Origin: JBHGYD01 sp041920415
Lineage (GTDB): Bacteria > Bacillota > Bacilli > Bacillales > Anoxybacillaceae
Direction: 5' to 3'
NCBI GenBank assembly: GCA_041920415.1
Contig: JBHGYD010000003.1
Location: forward strand, 62,001-126,000
DNA: 64,000 nt
The translations under genes were made by a program, and so were the position numbers. The notes under the pieces are model-generated. The model saw only the letters and a program-made list of their open reading frames with translations, was not told the origin of the DNA and searched no databases. Below, piece after piece: positions 1 through 9,006 of the stretch; the stretch's first letter is position 1, and each line of letters begins with the position of its first letter.

Positions 1-561
1 CCGCGCTTCGTCTTCTTGTTGTTTTTGTGCTAAAAATTGTTCATATTCACTTTCGGATTGTTTGATTTCAGTTTCTAATTGTAAAAACGGAAAGCCAAAC
101 GATTGGTATACTTCCGCAATTTTTGCAGCAAAACGTCGTTTCAAGGCAATCGCTTCCGCATCATTGCGCGCTGTTACATACAGCTTGTTGCCTTTAACAA
201 CAGGGAGCTGTTCATGAAGCAGTGTAACAAGCGGCGAAGAAATACCTTGCAACTCTTGTAAACAAAACGACCAATATCCGTGAACATCCGATTCTGTAAA
301 AGCGGAATCAAGCGTTTGAATCGTATGTTTGACATTGGCAATATGTTGGAACGCATGAACAAGCTTTTGCGTAAATAGTTGGTACACGCTAGCAGGTAAA
401 ATTTTTGGTAATAAAAAATAAAAGTGCCAACATTTTTGTTCCTTTTCAATCACGAGTTTTTGGATGCCCGCTTCCGAGAAATAAGGAACGATCTCATCAG
501 ACGTCAACTCGAGTTGTTGCAACAACACTTGAAAACGTTCTTTTTGCTCGTTTGTTAACAT
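1..561 (-). CDS. polC: DNA polymerase III PolC-type alpha subunit, N-terminal part (runs off the window)
   Basis: PolC is the replicative DNA polymerase of low-GC Gram-positives and carries its own 3'-5' exonuclease. Only the first 187 codons are in the window; the gene continues past base 1. The start MLTNEQKERFQVLLQQLEL and the following all-helical region match the N-terminal domain of Bacillus PolC; the exonuclease and polymerase domains lie outside. The ATG at 561 has a clear AGGAGAAAGGA upstream. It follows proS, as in B. subtilis, after a hairpin at 617-659. Identification rests on the N-terminal domain and gene order. Confidence 0.9.
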   Translation of the reverse strand, partial: MLTNEQKERFQVLLQQLELTSDEIVPYFSEAGIQKLVIEKEQKCWHFYFLLPKILPASVYQLFTQKLVHAFQHIANVKHTIQTLDSAFTESDVHGYWSFCLQELQGISSPLVTLLHEQLPVVKGNKLYVTARNDAEAIALKRRFAAKIAEVYQSFGFPFLQLETEIKQSESEYEQFLAQKQQEDEAR

Positions 562-616
562 GACGTCGATCCTTTCTCCTCTCTCAATGAAGATTCTATA
601 TTCTATAATAGCAGAA

Positions 617-659
617 GGGCTGTCCTAAAAATAGAACTTCTATTTTTAGGATTCAGCCC
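617..659 (-). terminator. 20-bp hairpin between proS and polC
   Basis: Arms 617-622/654-659 (GGGCTG/CAGCCC) and 623-636/638-651 (14 bp) form one long stem with a 2-base bulge. It sits 14 bases past the proS stop. On the minus strand it is followed only by TTCTGCT, so the U-tract is weak; the T-rich run (660-674) is on the other side, so as a classical terminator it fits plus-strand transcripts better. It may be a leaky or bidirectional terminator or an RNA-processing hairpin. Confidence 0.5.
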
Positions 660-672
660 CTATTTTTCTTTT

Positions 673-2379
673 TTATAGATGTTGTAAAAGACGTTGAATG
701 GTTTCAACCAATTCGTTGACGTGAACTTCCATCACTTCGCCTGTCCGACGCACTTTTACTTCGACGATTCCTTCACTAGCGCGTTTTCCAACGGTCACGC
801 GAACTGGAATCCCAATTAAATCACTATCAGCAAATTTCACACCAGGACGTTCTTGACGGTCATCATAAAGAACTTCATAACCAGCTTGTCCTAACTTGTC
901 GTACCATTCATCGGCCAGTTGGCGTTGTTCGTCATTTTTTGGGTTAACAGAAATTAAATGTACATGGAACGGAGCGACCGCAACCGGCCAAACAAGGCCG
1001 TTTTCATCGGCAAATTGTTCCGCAATCGCCGCCAATAAGCGGGAAACGCCGATGCCGTAGCATCCCATAATCATCGTTTGCGTGCGGCCGTTTTCATCAA
1101 GATAGGTCGCATTCATCGCTTCGCTGTAACGAGTGCCTAATTTAAAGACGTGACCGACTTCGATTCCACGTGCGAAACGAATCGTTCCTTTTCCATCTGG
1201 TGATGGGTCACCTTCTTGAATAAAACGCAAATCCGCATATTGGGAAACGGTAAAATCACGTTCAGGGTTGACACCAATATAATGGTATCCTTCTTCATTC
1301 GCGCCACATACGCCGTTGACAATCGCTTTTACAGCATGATCGGCAATTACTTCGATTTCCGCTTTTACGCCAATTGGTCCTAATGAACCGATAGCGCATC
1401 CCATTACTTCTTTTGTTTCTTCTGGAGATACTAATTCAACAACAGATGCTTCGTATAAATTTTTCACTTTCACATCGTTTACTTCATGATCGCCACGTAC
1501 CAGTACAAGTACATATTTTTCATCTACCTTAAACAACATCGATTTAATGCATTTATCAGGTGATACGTTTAAGAAAGAAGATACCTCTTCAATTGATTTT
1601 TGCTCCGGCGTATGTACTTTTTCTAAATCGCGAAGCGGCTCGTCGCTCTTTTCGTATTTCGTTATGACAGGCGCCATTTCGATGTTCGCAGCATAATCCG
1701 ATGCATCGGAATAAGCGATCGTATCTTCACCGATTTCTGATAAGACCATAAATTCATGCGTATCTTTTCCACCGATGGCTCCTGAATCAGCGATAACAGC
1801 ACGGAAATTCAAGCCACAGCGACGAAATACGTTCGAATATGCTTCATACATTTTATTGTACATTTCATCTAAACTTTCTTTAGACGTATGGAACGAATAC
1901 GCATCTTTCATAATAAATTCGCGACCGCGCAACAAACCAAAACGAGGGCGTTTCTCATCGCGAAACTTTGTTTGAATTTGGTATAACGTTAACGGCAAGC
2001 GTTTATACGTTTTTATTTCATCGCGCACTAAAGCGGTAATCACTTCTTCATGTGTCGGTCCAAGCGCAAAATCCCGCTCATGACGGTCTTTTAAACGCAT
2101 TAACTCTGGACCGTATGAATACCAGCGACCTGACTCTTGCCATAGTTCTGCTTGTTGAAGCGCTGGCATGAATAATTCAATTGCCCCGGCACGATTCATT
2201 TCTTCCCGAATAATCGTTTCAATTTTTTGTAATACGCGCTTGCCAAGCGGTAAAAACGTGTAGACGCCGCTTGCACTTTGACGAATAAATCCGGCCCGTA
2301 ATAAAAGCTGGTGACTTTTCACTTCTGCATCTGCTGGCACTTCCCGTAGCGTTGGAATAAAAGACAGACTTTGTTTCAT
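673..2379 (-). CDS. proS: Prolyl-tRNA synthetase (bacterial type, with editing insertion)
   Basis: Charges tRNA-Pro with proline in the cytoplasm. The 568-residue protein starts MKQSLSFIPTLREVPADAE and has class II motifs: motif 2 around FRDEKRPRFGLLRGREF and motif 3 near GCYGIGVSRLLAA, followed by an anticodon-binding domain ending in LVETIQRLLQHL. A large insertion at roughly residues 230-385 is the YbaK-like editing domain typical of bacterial ProS, which removes mischarged alanine. I chose the ATG at 2379, preceded by AGAGGTGTGATGAG; an upstream in-frame ATG at 2409 lacks family support. It lies between rseP and polC as in B. subtilis. Confidence 0.97.
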   Translation of the reverse strand: MKQSLSFIPTLREVPADAEVKSHQLLLRAGFIRQSASGVYTFLPLGKRVLQKIETIIREEMNRAGAIELFMPALQQAELWQESGRWYSYGPELMRLKDRHERDFALGPTHEEVITALVRDEIKTYKRLPLTLYQIQTKFRDEKRPRFGLLRGREFIMKDAYSFHTSKESLDEMYNKMYEAYSNVFRRCGLNFRAVIADSGAIGGKDTHEFMVLSEIGEDTIAYSDASDYAANIEMAPVITKYEKSDEPLRDLEKVHTPEQKSIEEVSSFLNVSPDKCIKSMLFKVDEKYVLVLVRGDHEVNDVKVKNLYEASVVELVSPEETKEVMGCAIGSLGPIGVKAEIEVIADHAVKAIVNGVCGANEEGYHYIGVNPERDFTVSQYADLRFIQEGDPSPDGKGTIRFARGIEVGHVFKLGTRYSEAMNATYLDENGRTQTMIMGCYGIGVSRLLAAIAEQFADENGLVWPVAVAPFHVHLISVNPKNDEQRQLADEWYDKLGQAGYEVLYDDRQERPGVKFADSDLIGIPVRVTVGKRASEGIVEVKVRRTGEVMEVHVNELVETIQRLLQHL

Positions 2380-2431
2380 CTCATCACACCTCTTTATTTC
2401 ATCATCCATTTTCTATATTTTGTATAAGGAG

Positions 2432-2467
2432 AAGAGAAAGAAGAATACATCCTTCTGCTTCTCTTCA
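2432..2467 (-). terminator. Imperfect hairpin after rseP, possible terminator
   Basis: Purine-rich GAAGAGAA...AGAAG pairs with CTTCTTTCTCTTC across a short loop, with a bulge. It sits just past the rseP stop and ahead of proS. No good U-run follows, so it may be a weak terminator or processing site. Confidence 0.3.
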
Positions 2468-2474
2468 CCGATAA

Positions 2475-3734
2475 TTACAAGAAAAATTTTTGAATATCAT
2501 TCCATGTCACGACTAACATTAAAAGCATTAAAAGCGCAAAGCCAATAAAGTGAACCATTCCCTCTTTTTGACGATCAATCGGCTTGCCGCGCAATGCTTC
2601 AATCGCAAAAAATAGAAGACGACCGCCATCGAGAGCTGGAAGCGGCAGTAAATTAACGATTCCAAGGTTGATGCTTAAAATCGCTCCCCATTTCATTAAA
2701 TAATAAATTCCCGATTGAGCAACTTTGTTCGTCGATACAGCAATTCCGATCGGACCGGAAAGCATATCAAGCGAAAATTGCCCGGTAAGTAAATGTCCCA
2801 AGCCAACAACAATTTCTTTTGTCCAATAATACGTTTCTAACGCTCCTTGCTTAAAAGAGCCAAGAAACGATTTCTCCATCGGACCATAGACACCAATAAG
2901 ACCAATTGTTTCACCTTGAACTTTTTTCGCTTCTGGCGTAACAGGGATATCGAGCACGTGACCGTTTCGCTGAATTTTAAATAACAGTTTTTCTCCTGGA
3001 TGAGCGCGAATCATATCAACCACTTGTGCCCATGTAGTCACCCGCTCATCATCGATGGAAAGAACGATATCCCCTTCTTGTAACCCTGCTTGAAGCGCTG
3101 CACCATCTTTCGTTAACTCACCGATGATTGGTTTATCAACAGGATAGCCTTGTAAAAAACCGATAAGCACAAAAACAACAAAAGCCAAAACAAAGTTTGC
3201 TAACGGTCCAGCGAAGATCGTCATTGCTCGTTGACCTAACGTTTTGGCAACAAATTGACGGTGATAAGGAGCAATTTGAATTTCTTGGTGATCGACAACA
3301 AAAAAGGCAGGGTCACTAAGCGTAAAACGCTGGAGTCGTTCGCTGTTTTCATCTTCATAACCTGTAATATACATACCATGTTCTAAATCTGCTTGCTCCA
3401 CTTCCACGATTTTGGCATTCGGGTATTCATCTTTATGATTGATAATGATTTTATTAACATTTCCTTCCTGATCGAATTCAAGCCCAACGACTTGCCCTGG
3501 CTTTACTTCAATCATTTCCGGGTCTTCACCGGCCATACGAACAAATCCACCTAGAGGCAATAACCGTATTGTATAAACTGTTTCATTTTTCTTAAAGGAA
3601 AATACTTTTGGCCCAAAACCGATCGCGAATTCACGACATAAAATTCCTGCGCGCTTGGCAAAAATTAAATGCCCGAGTTCATGAAAAAAAACAAGCGCAC
3701 CAAAAATTACAACAAAAGCAATCACTGTATTCAA
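2475..3734 (-). CDS. rseP: Site-2 intramembrane zinc protease RseP/RasP
   Basis: Membrane-embedded metalloprotease that cuts anti-sigma factors (RsiW in B. subtilis) and remnant signal peptides. The HExxH zinc motif (HELGH, residues 18-22) lies in the first membrane helix, a PDZ domain sits in the middle (GDIVLSIDDERV region), and the third zinc ligand is in LLPLPALDGGRL near the end. The best start is TTG at 3734, eight bases after AAAGGTGG and matching the family start NTVIAF; a GTG at 3746 lies inside that ribosome site. The gene is 15 bases downstream of dxr and probably co-transcribed with it. Confidence 0.95.
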   Translation of the reverse strand: MNTVIAFVVIFGALVFFHELGHLIFAKRAGILCREFAIGFGPKVFSFKKNETVYTIRLLPLGGFVRMAGEDPEMIEVKPGQVVGLEFDQEGNVNKIIINHKDEYPNAKIVEVEQADLEHGMYITGYEDENSERLQRFTLSDPAFFVVDHQEIQIAPYHRQFVAKTLGQRAMTIFAGPLANFVLAFVVFVLIGFLQGYPVDKPIIGELTKDGAALQAGLQEGDIVLSIDDERVTTWAQVVDMIRAHPGEKLLFKIQRNGHVLDIPVTPEAKKVQGETIGLIGVYGPMEKSFLGSFKQGALETYYWTKEIVVGLGHLLTGQFSLDMLSGPIGIAVSTNKVAQSGIYYLMKWGAILSINLGIVNLLPLPALDGGRLLFFAIEALRGKPIDRQKEGMVHFIGFALLMLLMLVVTWNDIQKFFL

Positions 3735-3749
3735 TTTTTCAACCACCTT

Positions 3750-4898
3750 TTACGTTAATAGTGACTGGATATAGCGACGAGTTTCCACATCGACTTCACG
3801 AATCTCGTCAAGCGTCGGTTGTTTAATCATATGGTGTCGTTCAAGCGCCCGTTCGATCAAATCTTCAATCGTCAAGAAAGCAATACGTCCACTTAAAAAG
3901 GCAGCTACTGCTTCCTCATTGGCCGCGTTCAATACCGTCGGGAAAGAACCGCCTGCCATTCCTGCCTCATAAGCAAATTTTAAACAACGATAACGGTCAA
4001 AATCAATTGGTTCAAAATGAAGCGTTCCGATTTCAGCTAAGTTTAGCTTTTTGGCATTTAAAAGCTCCAGACGGTCGGGATAAGTGAGGGCATATTGAAT
4101 CGGTACGCGCATATCCGGTGTACCGAGCTGGGCAATCACGCTGCTATCGTGAAATTGGACAAGCGAGTGAATAATGCTCTCTCTATGTAGTAAAACATCA
4201 ATTTGCTCATATGGCAAATGAAATAACCAATGCGCCTCAATCACTTCCAGACCTTTATTCATCATCGTTGCTGAGTCAATCGTAATTTTTGCCCCCATCG
4301 ACCAGTTCGGATGACGAAGCGCATCTTCTACGGTGACGTTCGTTAATTGTTCGCGCGTTTTATCCCGGAAACTACCTCCTGAAGCGGTTAAAATAATTTT
4401 TTCAATGTTTTTTTCATTTTCGCCTTGCAAACACTGAAAAATGGCTGAATGCTCGCTATCTACCGGCAAAATGGCTACCCCATGTTTTTTCGCTGCTTCT
4501 GTAACGATATGACCGGCTGTTACAAGCGTTTCCTTATTAGCAAGAGCAATCGTTTTCCCGACCTCAATCGCCTTTAGTGTCGGAACGAGACCAACGCTTC
4601 CGACAACAGCGTTCACCACAATCGTCGTTTTCGGATGCGTTGCCACTTCTACTAACCCTTCTTCACCGTAAACGATCTTCACTTTTCCTCTATACTCGCC
4701 ATAGAAACGATCACGAACGCTTACATCTGCAACTGAAACAAGTTCTGGGGCAAATTCTTCAATAATCGCCCTTCCCATTTCAACATTTTTTCCAATCGAC
4801 ATCGCAACAAGACGAAATTCGTCCGGATGCGAACGAATAACGTCTAACGTTTGCGTACCGATCGATCCACTAGCTCCTAATAAACTAATATATTTCAA
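3750..4898 (-). CDS. dxr: 1-deoxy-D-xylulose 5-phosphate reductoisomerase
   Basis: NADPH-dependent enzyme converting DXP to 2-C-methyl-D-erythritol 4-phosphate, the second step of the MEP isoprenoid pathway. The N-terminal Rossmann motif is LLGASGSIGTQTLDV; catalytic-domain signatures DSEHSAIFQ and ASGGSFRD are present, and the length of 382 residues fits the family. I chose TTG at 4898, eight bases after AGGAG, giving MKYISLLGASGS; the GTG at 4907 overlaps the SD. It sits with uppS and cdsA, so isoprenoid precursor supply, undecaprenyl carrier synthesis and phospholipid synthesis are clustered. Confidence 0.95.
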   Translation of the reverse strand: MKYISLLGASGSIGTQTLDVIRSHPDEFRLVAMSIGKNVEMGRAIIEEFAPELVSVADVSVRDRFYGEYRGKVKIVYGEEGLVEVATHPKTTIVVNAVVGSVGLVPTLKAIEVGKTIALANKETLVTAGHIVTEAAKKHGVAILPVDSEHSAIFQCLQGENEKNIEKIILTASGGSFRDKTREQLTNVTVEDALRHPNWSMGAKITIDSATMMNKGLEVIEAHWLFHLPYEQIDVLLHRESIIHSLVQFHDSSVIAQLGTPDMRVPIQYALTYPDRLELLNAKKLNLAEIGTLHFEPIDFDRYRCLKFAYEAGMAGGSFPTVLNAANEEAVAAFLSGRIAFLTIEDLIERALERHHMIKQPTLDEIREVDVETRRYIQSLLT

Positions 4899-4931
4899 TG
4901 TATTCACTCCTAACTTTCTTTAGCCGTCATG

Positions 4932-5714
4932 CTAGTGAAAAAAGTGTAAAAGCGGCAAAATAAATAATAAGCTATCGAAACGGTCTAAGATGCCGCCATG
5001 TCCTGGTAAAATATTTCCTGAATCTTTCACACCATAATGCCGTTTAAAAGCAGATTCTACTAAATCCCCCATTTGTCCAAAAATGGAAAGTACAACGGTC
5101 ATCAGCAATAAAGTCGGAAAGCTTGCGAAAAATCCGGTATACAGTTGATAAACAGAGGCCACAACAAGCGCACAAACGATTCCACCAATCGATCCTTCAA
5201 CCGTTTTATTTGGACTAATTTCTGGCCAAAGTTTCCGTTTTCCAAACGCTCGACCAGTAAAGTACGCTCCTGTATCGGTTGCCCATATGATAAAGAGCGC
5301 ATAAAACATATAATGCAGCCCAATAAAGCGCGTTTCCATGAAATAATAAAAACCAAAACCAACATATAACGTTGACAATAGAGCAAAGCTGGCTTCGTCA
5401 AATGTAAACTTATTTTTCGTAATGACCGTATAAGTTAACAATAATAAAACGGCGATGAGAAGCAAATCGGTTTTCGTTACATGAAACGCCGAAAACCAAT
5501 CGCTGTACGTTTCTGGAACAAGAAACGCCCATAAAAACAGTAAACTAACCATTCCTTCTAATGAAAATAAACGAAGATGTTTCATGCGAAACAATTCAGA
5601 TAAACCAATCGTTGCTAGTACATATGTTACTATTATAAACGGGAATCCGCCAAAAATAACAATCGGTAAAAAAAGAGCGGCTGCTACTACTCCTGTAATG
5701 ATTCGTTGTTTCAT
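4932..5714 (-). CDS. cdsA: Phosphatidate cytidylyltransferase (CDP-diacylglycerol synthase)
   Basis: Integral membrane enzyme making CDP-diacylglycerol from phosphatidate and CTP, the precursor of phosphatidylglycerol and phosphatidylethanolamine. The 260-residue protein has about seven hydrophobic segments. The CdsA signature is near the C-terminus: KDSGNILPGHGGILDRFDSL, with SPNKTVEGSIGG upstream. The ATG at 5714 is 6 bases past the uppS stop; the AGGA of its ribosome site overlaps the uppS stop region, suggesting coupled translation. Confidence 0.95.
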   Translation of the reverse strand: MKQRIITGVVAAALFLPIVIFGGFPFIIVTYVLATIGLSELFRMKHLRLFSLEGMVSLLFLWAFLVPETYSDWFSAFHVTKTDLLLIAVLLLLTYTVITKNKFTFDEASFALLSTLYVGFGFYYFMETRFIGLHYMFYALFIIWATDTGAYFTGRAFGKRKLWPEISPNKTVEGSIGGIVCALVVASVYQLYTGFFASFPTLLLMTVVLSIFGQMGDLVESAFKRHYGVKDSGNILPGHGGILDRFDSLLFILPLLHFFH

Positions 5715-5720
5715 TTTTTC

Positions 5721-6494
5721 CTAAACTCCTCCAAATCGACGACCTCGTTTTTGAAATTCTGCGATCGCCTGTAGTAAATGCTGTTCTGTAAAATCTGGCC
5801 AAAGCACATCCGTAAACCAAAATTCCGTATAAGCAAGCTGCCAAAGCATAAAATTGCTTAAGCGAATTTCGCCGCTTGTACGAATGAGCAAATCCGGATC
5901 AGCTAAATCCTTCGTCATTAAATAAGAAGCAATTAACTCTTCGTTAATTTGTTCCGGCGATAAATGACCTTTTTCCACCTGTTTAGCGATTGCTTGTACC
6001 GCATACGTAATTTCGGCGCGACTTCCGTAGTTTAAGGCAAAGTTTAAAATAAGCCCCGTGTTGTTTCTCGTTTCCATAATGGCTTTTTCAACAGCGCGCC
6101 GCGTATGTTCAGGAAGTTGTTCGCGATTGCCCATGACGCGAACGTTGACATTTTCTTCAATTAATTCAGGAAGAAATGTCGTGAGAAACTGCTCTGGAAG
6201 TTTCATTAAATATTCGACTTCGCTTTTCGGTCTCTTCCAGTTTTCTGTCGAAAATGCATAAAGGGTCAGCACTTTAATCCCTAATTCATTCGCAAAGCGA
6301 GTAATTTTTCGTACCACTTGCATCCCTTCGTAATGTCCAGCTGCTCGTGGTAACGCCCGCTTTTTCGCCCATCGCCCATTGCCGTCCATAATGATCGCAA
6401 CATGTTCGGGAATTGGTTGCTGTAATACATCTTCTTTTGTATATTCCATAGACAAAGGCGATTGCTCTTTGTTTTTCCAAATTTTATTAAACAT
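5721..6494 (-). CDS. uppS: Undecaprenyl diphosphate synthase
   Basis: cis-Prenyltransferase that builds the C55 lipid carrier for peptidoglycan and teichoic acids from FPP and IPP. The catalytic loop HVAIIMDGNGRWAKKR contains the essential Asp (residue 37); LYAFSTENWKRP and the C-terminal RTSGEIRLSNF signature bind isopentenyl diphosphate. 257 residues is normal. The ATG at 6494 follows ACGGAGGACTAGT. A good sigma-A-type promoter (6537-6565) lies directly upstream, so the uppS-cdsA-dxr-rseP block can be transcribed separately from frr. Confidence 0.97.
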   Translation of the reverse strand: MFNKIWKNKEQSPLSMEYTKEDVLQQPIPEHVAIIMDGNGRWAKKRALPRAAGHYEGMQVVRKITRFANELGIKVLTLYAFSTENWKRPKSEVEYLMKLPEQFLTTFLPELIEENVNVRVMGNREQLPEHTRRAVEKAIMETRNNTGLILNFALNYGSRAEITYAVQAIAKQVEKGHLSPEQINEELIASYLMTKDLADPDLLIRTSGEIRLSNFMLWQLAYTEFWFTDVLWPDFTEQHLLQAIAEFQKRGRRFGGV

Positions 6495-6536
6495 ACTAGT
6501 CCTCCGTTATTATGTATTTTAATATATCATGAGGCT

Positions 6537-6565
6537 AGTGTAATCAGAAGTAAAGATTTCGTCAA
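6537..6565 (-). promoter_or_regulatory. Sigma-A promoter of uppS
   Basis: On the minus strand -35 TTGACG (6565-6560), a 17-base spacer and -10 TACACT (6542-6537), ending about 42 bases before the uppS ATG. It follows the frr terminator. Confidence 0.75.
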
Positions 6566-6602
6566 ACGAATCCTACACCTCATTTTGCCTTTTCATTATA
6601 GC

Positions 6603-6630
6603 AAAAAAACCCTCTGTAAATATAGAGGGT
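6603..6630 (-). terminator. Terminator of frr
   Basis: Stem ACCCTCT (6630-6624) / AGAGGGT (6615-6609) with an 8-base loop, followed by seven T residues on the minus strand. It is placed 28 bases after the frr stop. Confidence 0.85.
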
Positions 6631-6657
6631 CTTTGCGTTAATTGGTGACACGAACCA

Positions 6658-7215
6658 TTATACTTCCATGACTTCTTTTTCTTTTTCTTTTGTAATCGCA
6701 TCAATTTTTGCGATATGTTCATCGGTAAGTTTTTGAATGTCGTCTGTATAGCTTCGTAACTCATCTTCCGTAATTTCCCCGTTTTTCTCCAATTTCTTCA
6801 ATTCATCGTTTGCATCACGGCGAATGTTACGGACAGCGACTTTTGCCTCTTCGGAATATTTTTTCACTAGTTTCACAAGTTCGCGACGACGCTCTTCCGT
6901 TAATGGCGGAATCGTAATGCGAATAACAGAACCGTCATTGGAAGGAGTTAAGCCTAAATCGGAAGCTAAAATGGCTTTTTCGATATCTTTCAAAATTGAT
7001 TTGTCATAAGGTTGGATAACAAGCAAACGTGCTTCTGGTACATTGATGCCGGCTAATTGAATAATCGGTGTAGGAACACCATAGTAGTCCACAGTTATTT
7101 TTTCAAGCAAAGCTGGGTTTGCTCTTCCCGCGCGAATTGTCGCTAATTCACGGCTAAACGCTTGAATGGCTTTATCCATTTTTTCTTTTGCTGTTGTGAG
7201 TACTTGTTTTGCCAT
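6658..7215 (-). CDS. frr: Ribosome recycling factor
   Basis: RRF splits the post-termination 70S ribosome together with EF-G. The 185-residue length, the start AKQVLTTAKEKMDKA, the loop RAGRANPALLEKI and the conserved IPPLTEERRRELVK are diagnostic. The ATG at 7215 follows AAGGGGGAAATAATA, which overlaps the end of pyrH; only 2 bases separate pyrH stop and frr start, so the two are a translation-coupled pair. A terminator follows at 6603-6630. Confidence 0.98.
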   Translation of the reverse strand: MAKQVLTTAKEKMDKAIQAFSRELATIRAGRANPALLEKITVDYYGVPTPIIQLAGINVPEARLLVIQPYDKSILKDIEKAILASDLGLTPSNDGSVIRITIPPLTEERRRELVKLVKKYSEEAKVAVRNIRRDANDELKKLEKNGEITEDELRSYTDDIQKLTDEHIAKIDAITKEKEKEVMEV

Positions 7216-7217
7216 TA

Positions 7218-7940
7218 TTATTTCCCCCTTACAATTGTTCCAATATTTTCACCAAGTACAGCTCGTTTAATATTTCCTTCTTCCGTAATTGAAAAAACAA
7301 TAAGCGGAATATCATTATCCATACATAAAGAAGAAGCTGTTGAATCCATAACGCCTAATCCTTGCTTGATAACATCAAGATAAGATAATTCATCATATTT
7401 AACAGCGTTCTCGTCTACCTTTGGATCGGCGCTATAGACACCGTCTACATTATTTTTGGCCATTAAAATAACATCTGCTTCAATTTCAGCAGCTCGTAAT
7501 GCCGCTGTTGTATCGGTTGAAAAATATGGGTTTCCTGTACCTGCAGCAAAAATAACAACCCGTTTTTTCTCAAGATGACGAATCGCCCTTCTTCTTATGT
7601 ACGGTTCAGCCACTTGGCGCATTTCAATCGATGTTTGTACTCGCGTCTCCACACCAAGTTGTTCAAGGCTGTCTTGAAGCGCGAGCGAATTCATGACCGT
7701 TGCGAGCATCCCCATATAATCAGCGGTCGCTCGGTCCATTCCCATTTCGCTCCCCGTTTTTCCACGCCAAATATTGCCACCGCCTACAACAACTGCTACT
7801 TCAACACCTAATTCCGCTACTTCTTTCACTTGTTTCGCAATCGATTGAATAATCGCAGGGTTAATACCAAACCCTTGCTCACCTGCTAACGCTTCGCCAC
7901 TTAGTTTTAGTACGACACGTTTATATTTTGGATTGCTCAT
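7218..7940 (-). CDS. pyrH: UMP kinase
   Basis: Phosphorylates UMP to UDP in pyrimidine nucleotide synthesis; a hexameric amino-acid-kinase-fold protein activated by GTP and inhibited by UTP in the family. The N-terminal RVVLKLSGEALAGEQGFGI and the glycine loop VVGGGNIWRG are typical, as is AAGTGNPYFSTDTTAALRA. 240 residues. The ATG at 7940 follows CACGGAGGAATGAC. It lies in the conserved rpsB-tsf-pyrH-frr order; I see no separate promoter in the short gap after the tsf terminator, so partial readthrough is likely. Confidence 0.98.
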   Translation of the reverse strand: MSNPKYKRVVLKLSGEALAGEQGFGINPAIIQSIAKQVKEVAELGVEVAVVVGGGNIWRGKTGSEMGMDRATADYMGMLATVMNSLALQDSLEQLGVETRVQTSIEMRQVAEPYIRRRAIRHLEKKRVVIFAAGTGNPYFSTDTTAALRAAEIEADVILMAKNNVDGVYSADPKVDENAVKYDELSYLDVIKQGLGVMDSTASSLCMDNDIPLIVFSITEEGNIKRAVLGENIGTIVRGK

Positions 7941-7965
7941 GTCATTCCTCCGTGCAGCTAATCTT

Positions 7966-7997
7966 TAAAAATAGGGAACACACGTTGTGTTCCCTAT
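7966..7997 (-). terminator. Terminator after tsf
   Basis: Perfect 12-bp stem ATAGGGAACACA (7997-7986) / TGTGTTCCCTAT (7982-7971) with a 3-base loop, followed by TTTTAAAG on the minus strand. It lies 12 bases after the tsf stop. Confidence 0.8.
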
Positions 7998-8009
7998 TCG
8001 CTCCAATCA

Positions 8010-8891
8010 TTACTTTCTTACTTGGTTCATTACTTCTTCAGCGAAGTTATCTTGACGCTTTTCAATTCCTTCGCCTACTTCGTAACGAACAAAGCCTTTC
8101 ACAGTAGCGCCATTTGTTTCAACAAATTGACGAACTTTCACGTCTGGATTTTTAACGAACGCTTGCTCTAACAAGCAAATGTCTTCATAAAATTTATTTA
8201 AACGACCTTCTACCATTTTCGCAACGATGTTTTCTGGTTTTCCTTCATTTAACGCTTGTTGTGTTAATACTTCACGCTCGCGTGCAATTTCTTCTTGAGA
8301 CACTTGATCGCGAGATACGTATTTTGGATTAAGTGCCGCAATATGCATCGCTACGTCTTTTGCTACTTCTTCGTTCGTTGTGCCTTCTAACAATGTTAAT
8401 ACGCCAATGCGTCCGCCCATGTGTAAGTATGCGCCAAACGCAGCGTTATCACCTTTTTCAACAACTTCAAAACGGCGTAATGTAATTTTTTCACCGATTT
8501 TCGCAATAGCCGCGTTAATATGTTCTTCTACTGTTGCACCATTGTCCATTTTTTGCTGAAGCGCTTCTTCAAGAGTAGCTGGTTTATTTTTTAACAGATG
8601 AGCAGCAAGCTCTTTTACTAACGTTTTGAATCCTTCGTTTTTCGCTACGAAATCTGTTTCAGAGTTTACTTCTAAAATAACAGCCGTATTGCCCTCTACT
8701 TCAATTAATGTTGTACCTTCCGCAGCAATACGATCCGCTTTTTTCGCTGCTTTCGCGATTCCTTTTTCACGAAGCCAATCGATCGCTTTTTCCATATCGC
8801 CGTTTGTTTCTGTTAACGCTTTTTTGCAGTCCATCATACCTGCGCCAGTTTTTTCGCGTAATTCTTTGACCATTTGAGCCGTAATTGCCAT
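8010..8891 (-). CDS. tsf: Translation elongation factor Ts
   Basis: Guanine nucleotide exchange factor for EF-Tu. The N-terminal UBA-like domain MAITAQMVKELREKTGAGMM is followed by the core signature VNSETDFVAKNEGF (near residues 75-88). 293 residues matches Bacillus EF-Ts. The ATG at 8891 follows CTAAAGGAGGATATTATTC, a perfect ribosome site. The 161-base gap from rpsB holds a terminator and a hairpin, so rpsB and tsf expression can be uncoupled. Confidence 0.98.
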   Translation of the reverse strand: MAITAQMVKELREKTGAGMMDCKKALTETNGDMEKAIDWLREKGIAKAAKKADRIAAEGTTLIEVEGNTAVILEVNSETDFVAKNEGFKTLVKELAAHLLKNKPATLEEALQQKMDNGATVEEHINAAIAKIGEKITLRRFEVVEKGDNAAFGAYLHMGGRIGVLTLLEGTTNEEVAKDVAMHIAALNPKYVSRDQVSQEEIAREREVLTQQALNEGKPENIVAKMVEGRLNKFYEDICLLEQAFVKNPDVKVRQFVETNGATVKGFVRYEVGEGIEKRQDNFAEEVMNQVRK

Positions 8892-8927
8892 GAATAATAT
8901 CCTCCTTTAGTGTATGCGTATGTATGT

Positions 8928-8956
8928 AAACAAAATTCGCAACGCAAATTTTGTTT
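8928..8956 (-). promoter_or_regulatory. Hairpin in the tsf leader
   Basis: Arms AAACAAAATTTGC (8956-8944) and GCGAATTTTGTTT (8940-8928) form a 13-bp stem with a GUU loop and one U-G pair, about 36 bases before the tsf ATG. The 3' arm is U-rich, so it could act as an attenuator; the role is inferred. Confidence 0.45.
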
Positions 8957-8975
8957 TATCATCACCTTAGTGATT

Positions 8976-9006
8976 AGTATAGCCAAAACATGTAATTTTC
9001 TGTCTC
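8976..9006 (-). promoter_or_regulatory. Weak candidate promoter for tsf
   Basis: -10 TATACT (8981-8976) with a poor -35 GAGACA at 9006-9001 and a 19-base spacer, directly after the rpsB terminator. Weak support. Confidence 0.3.
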
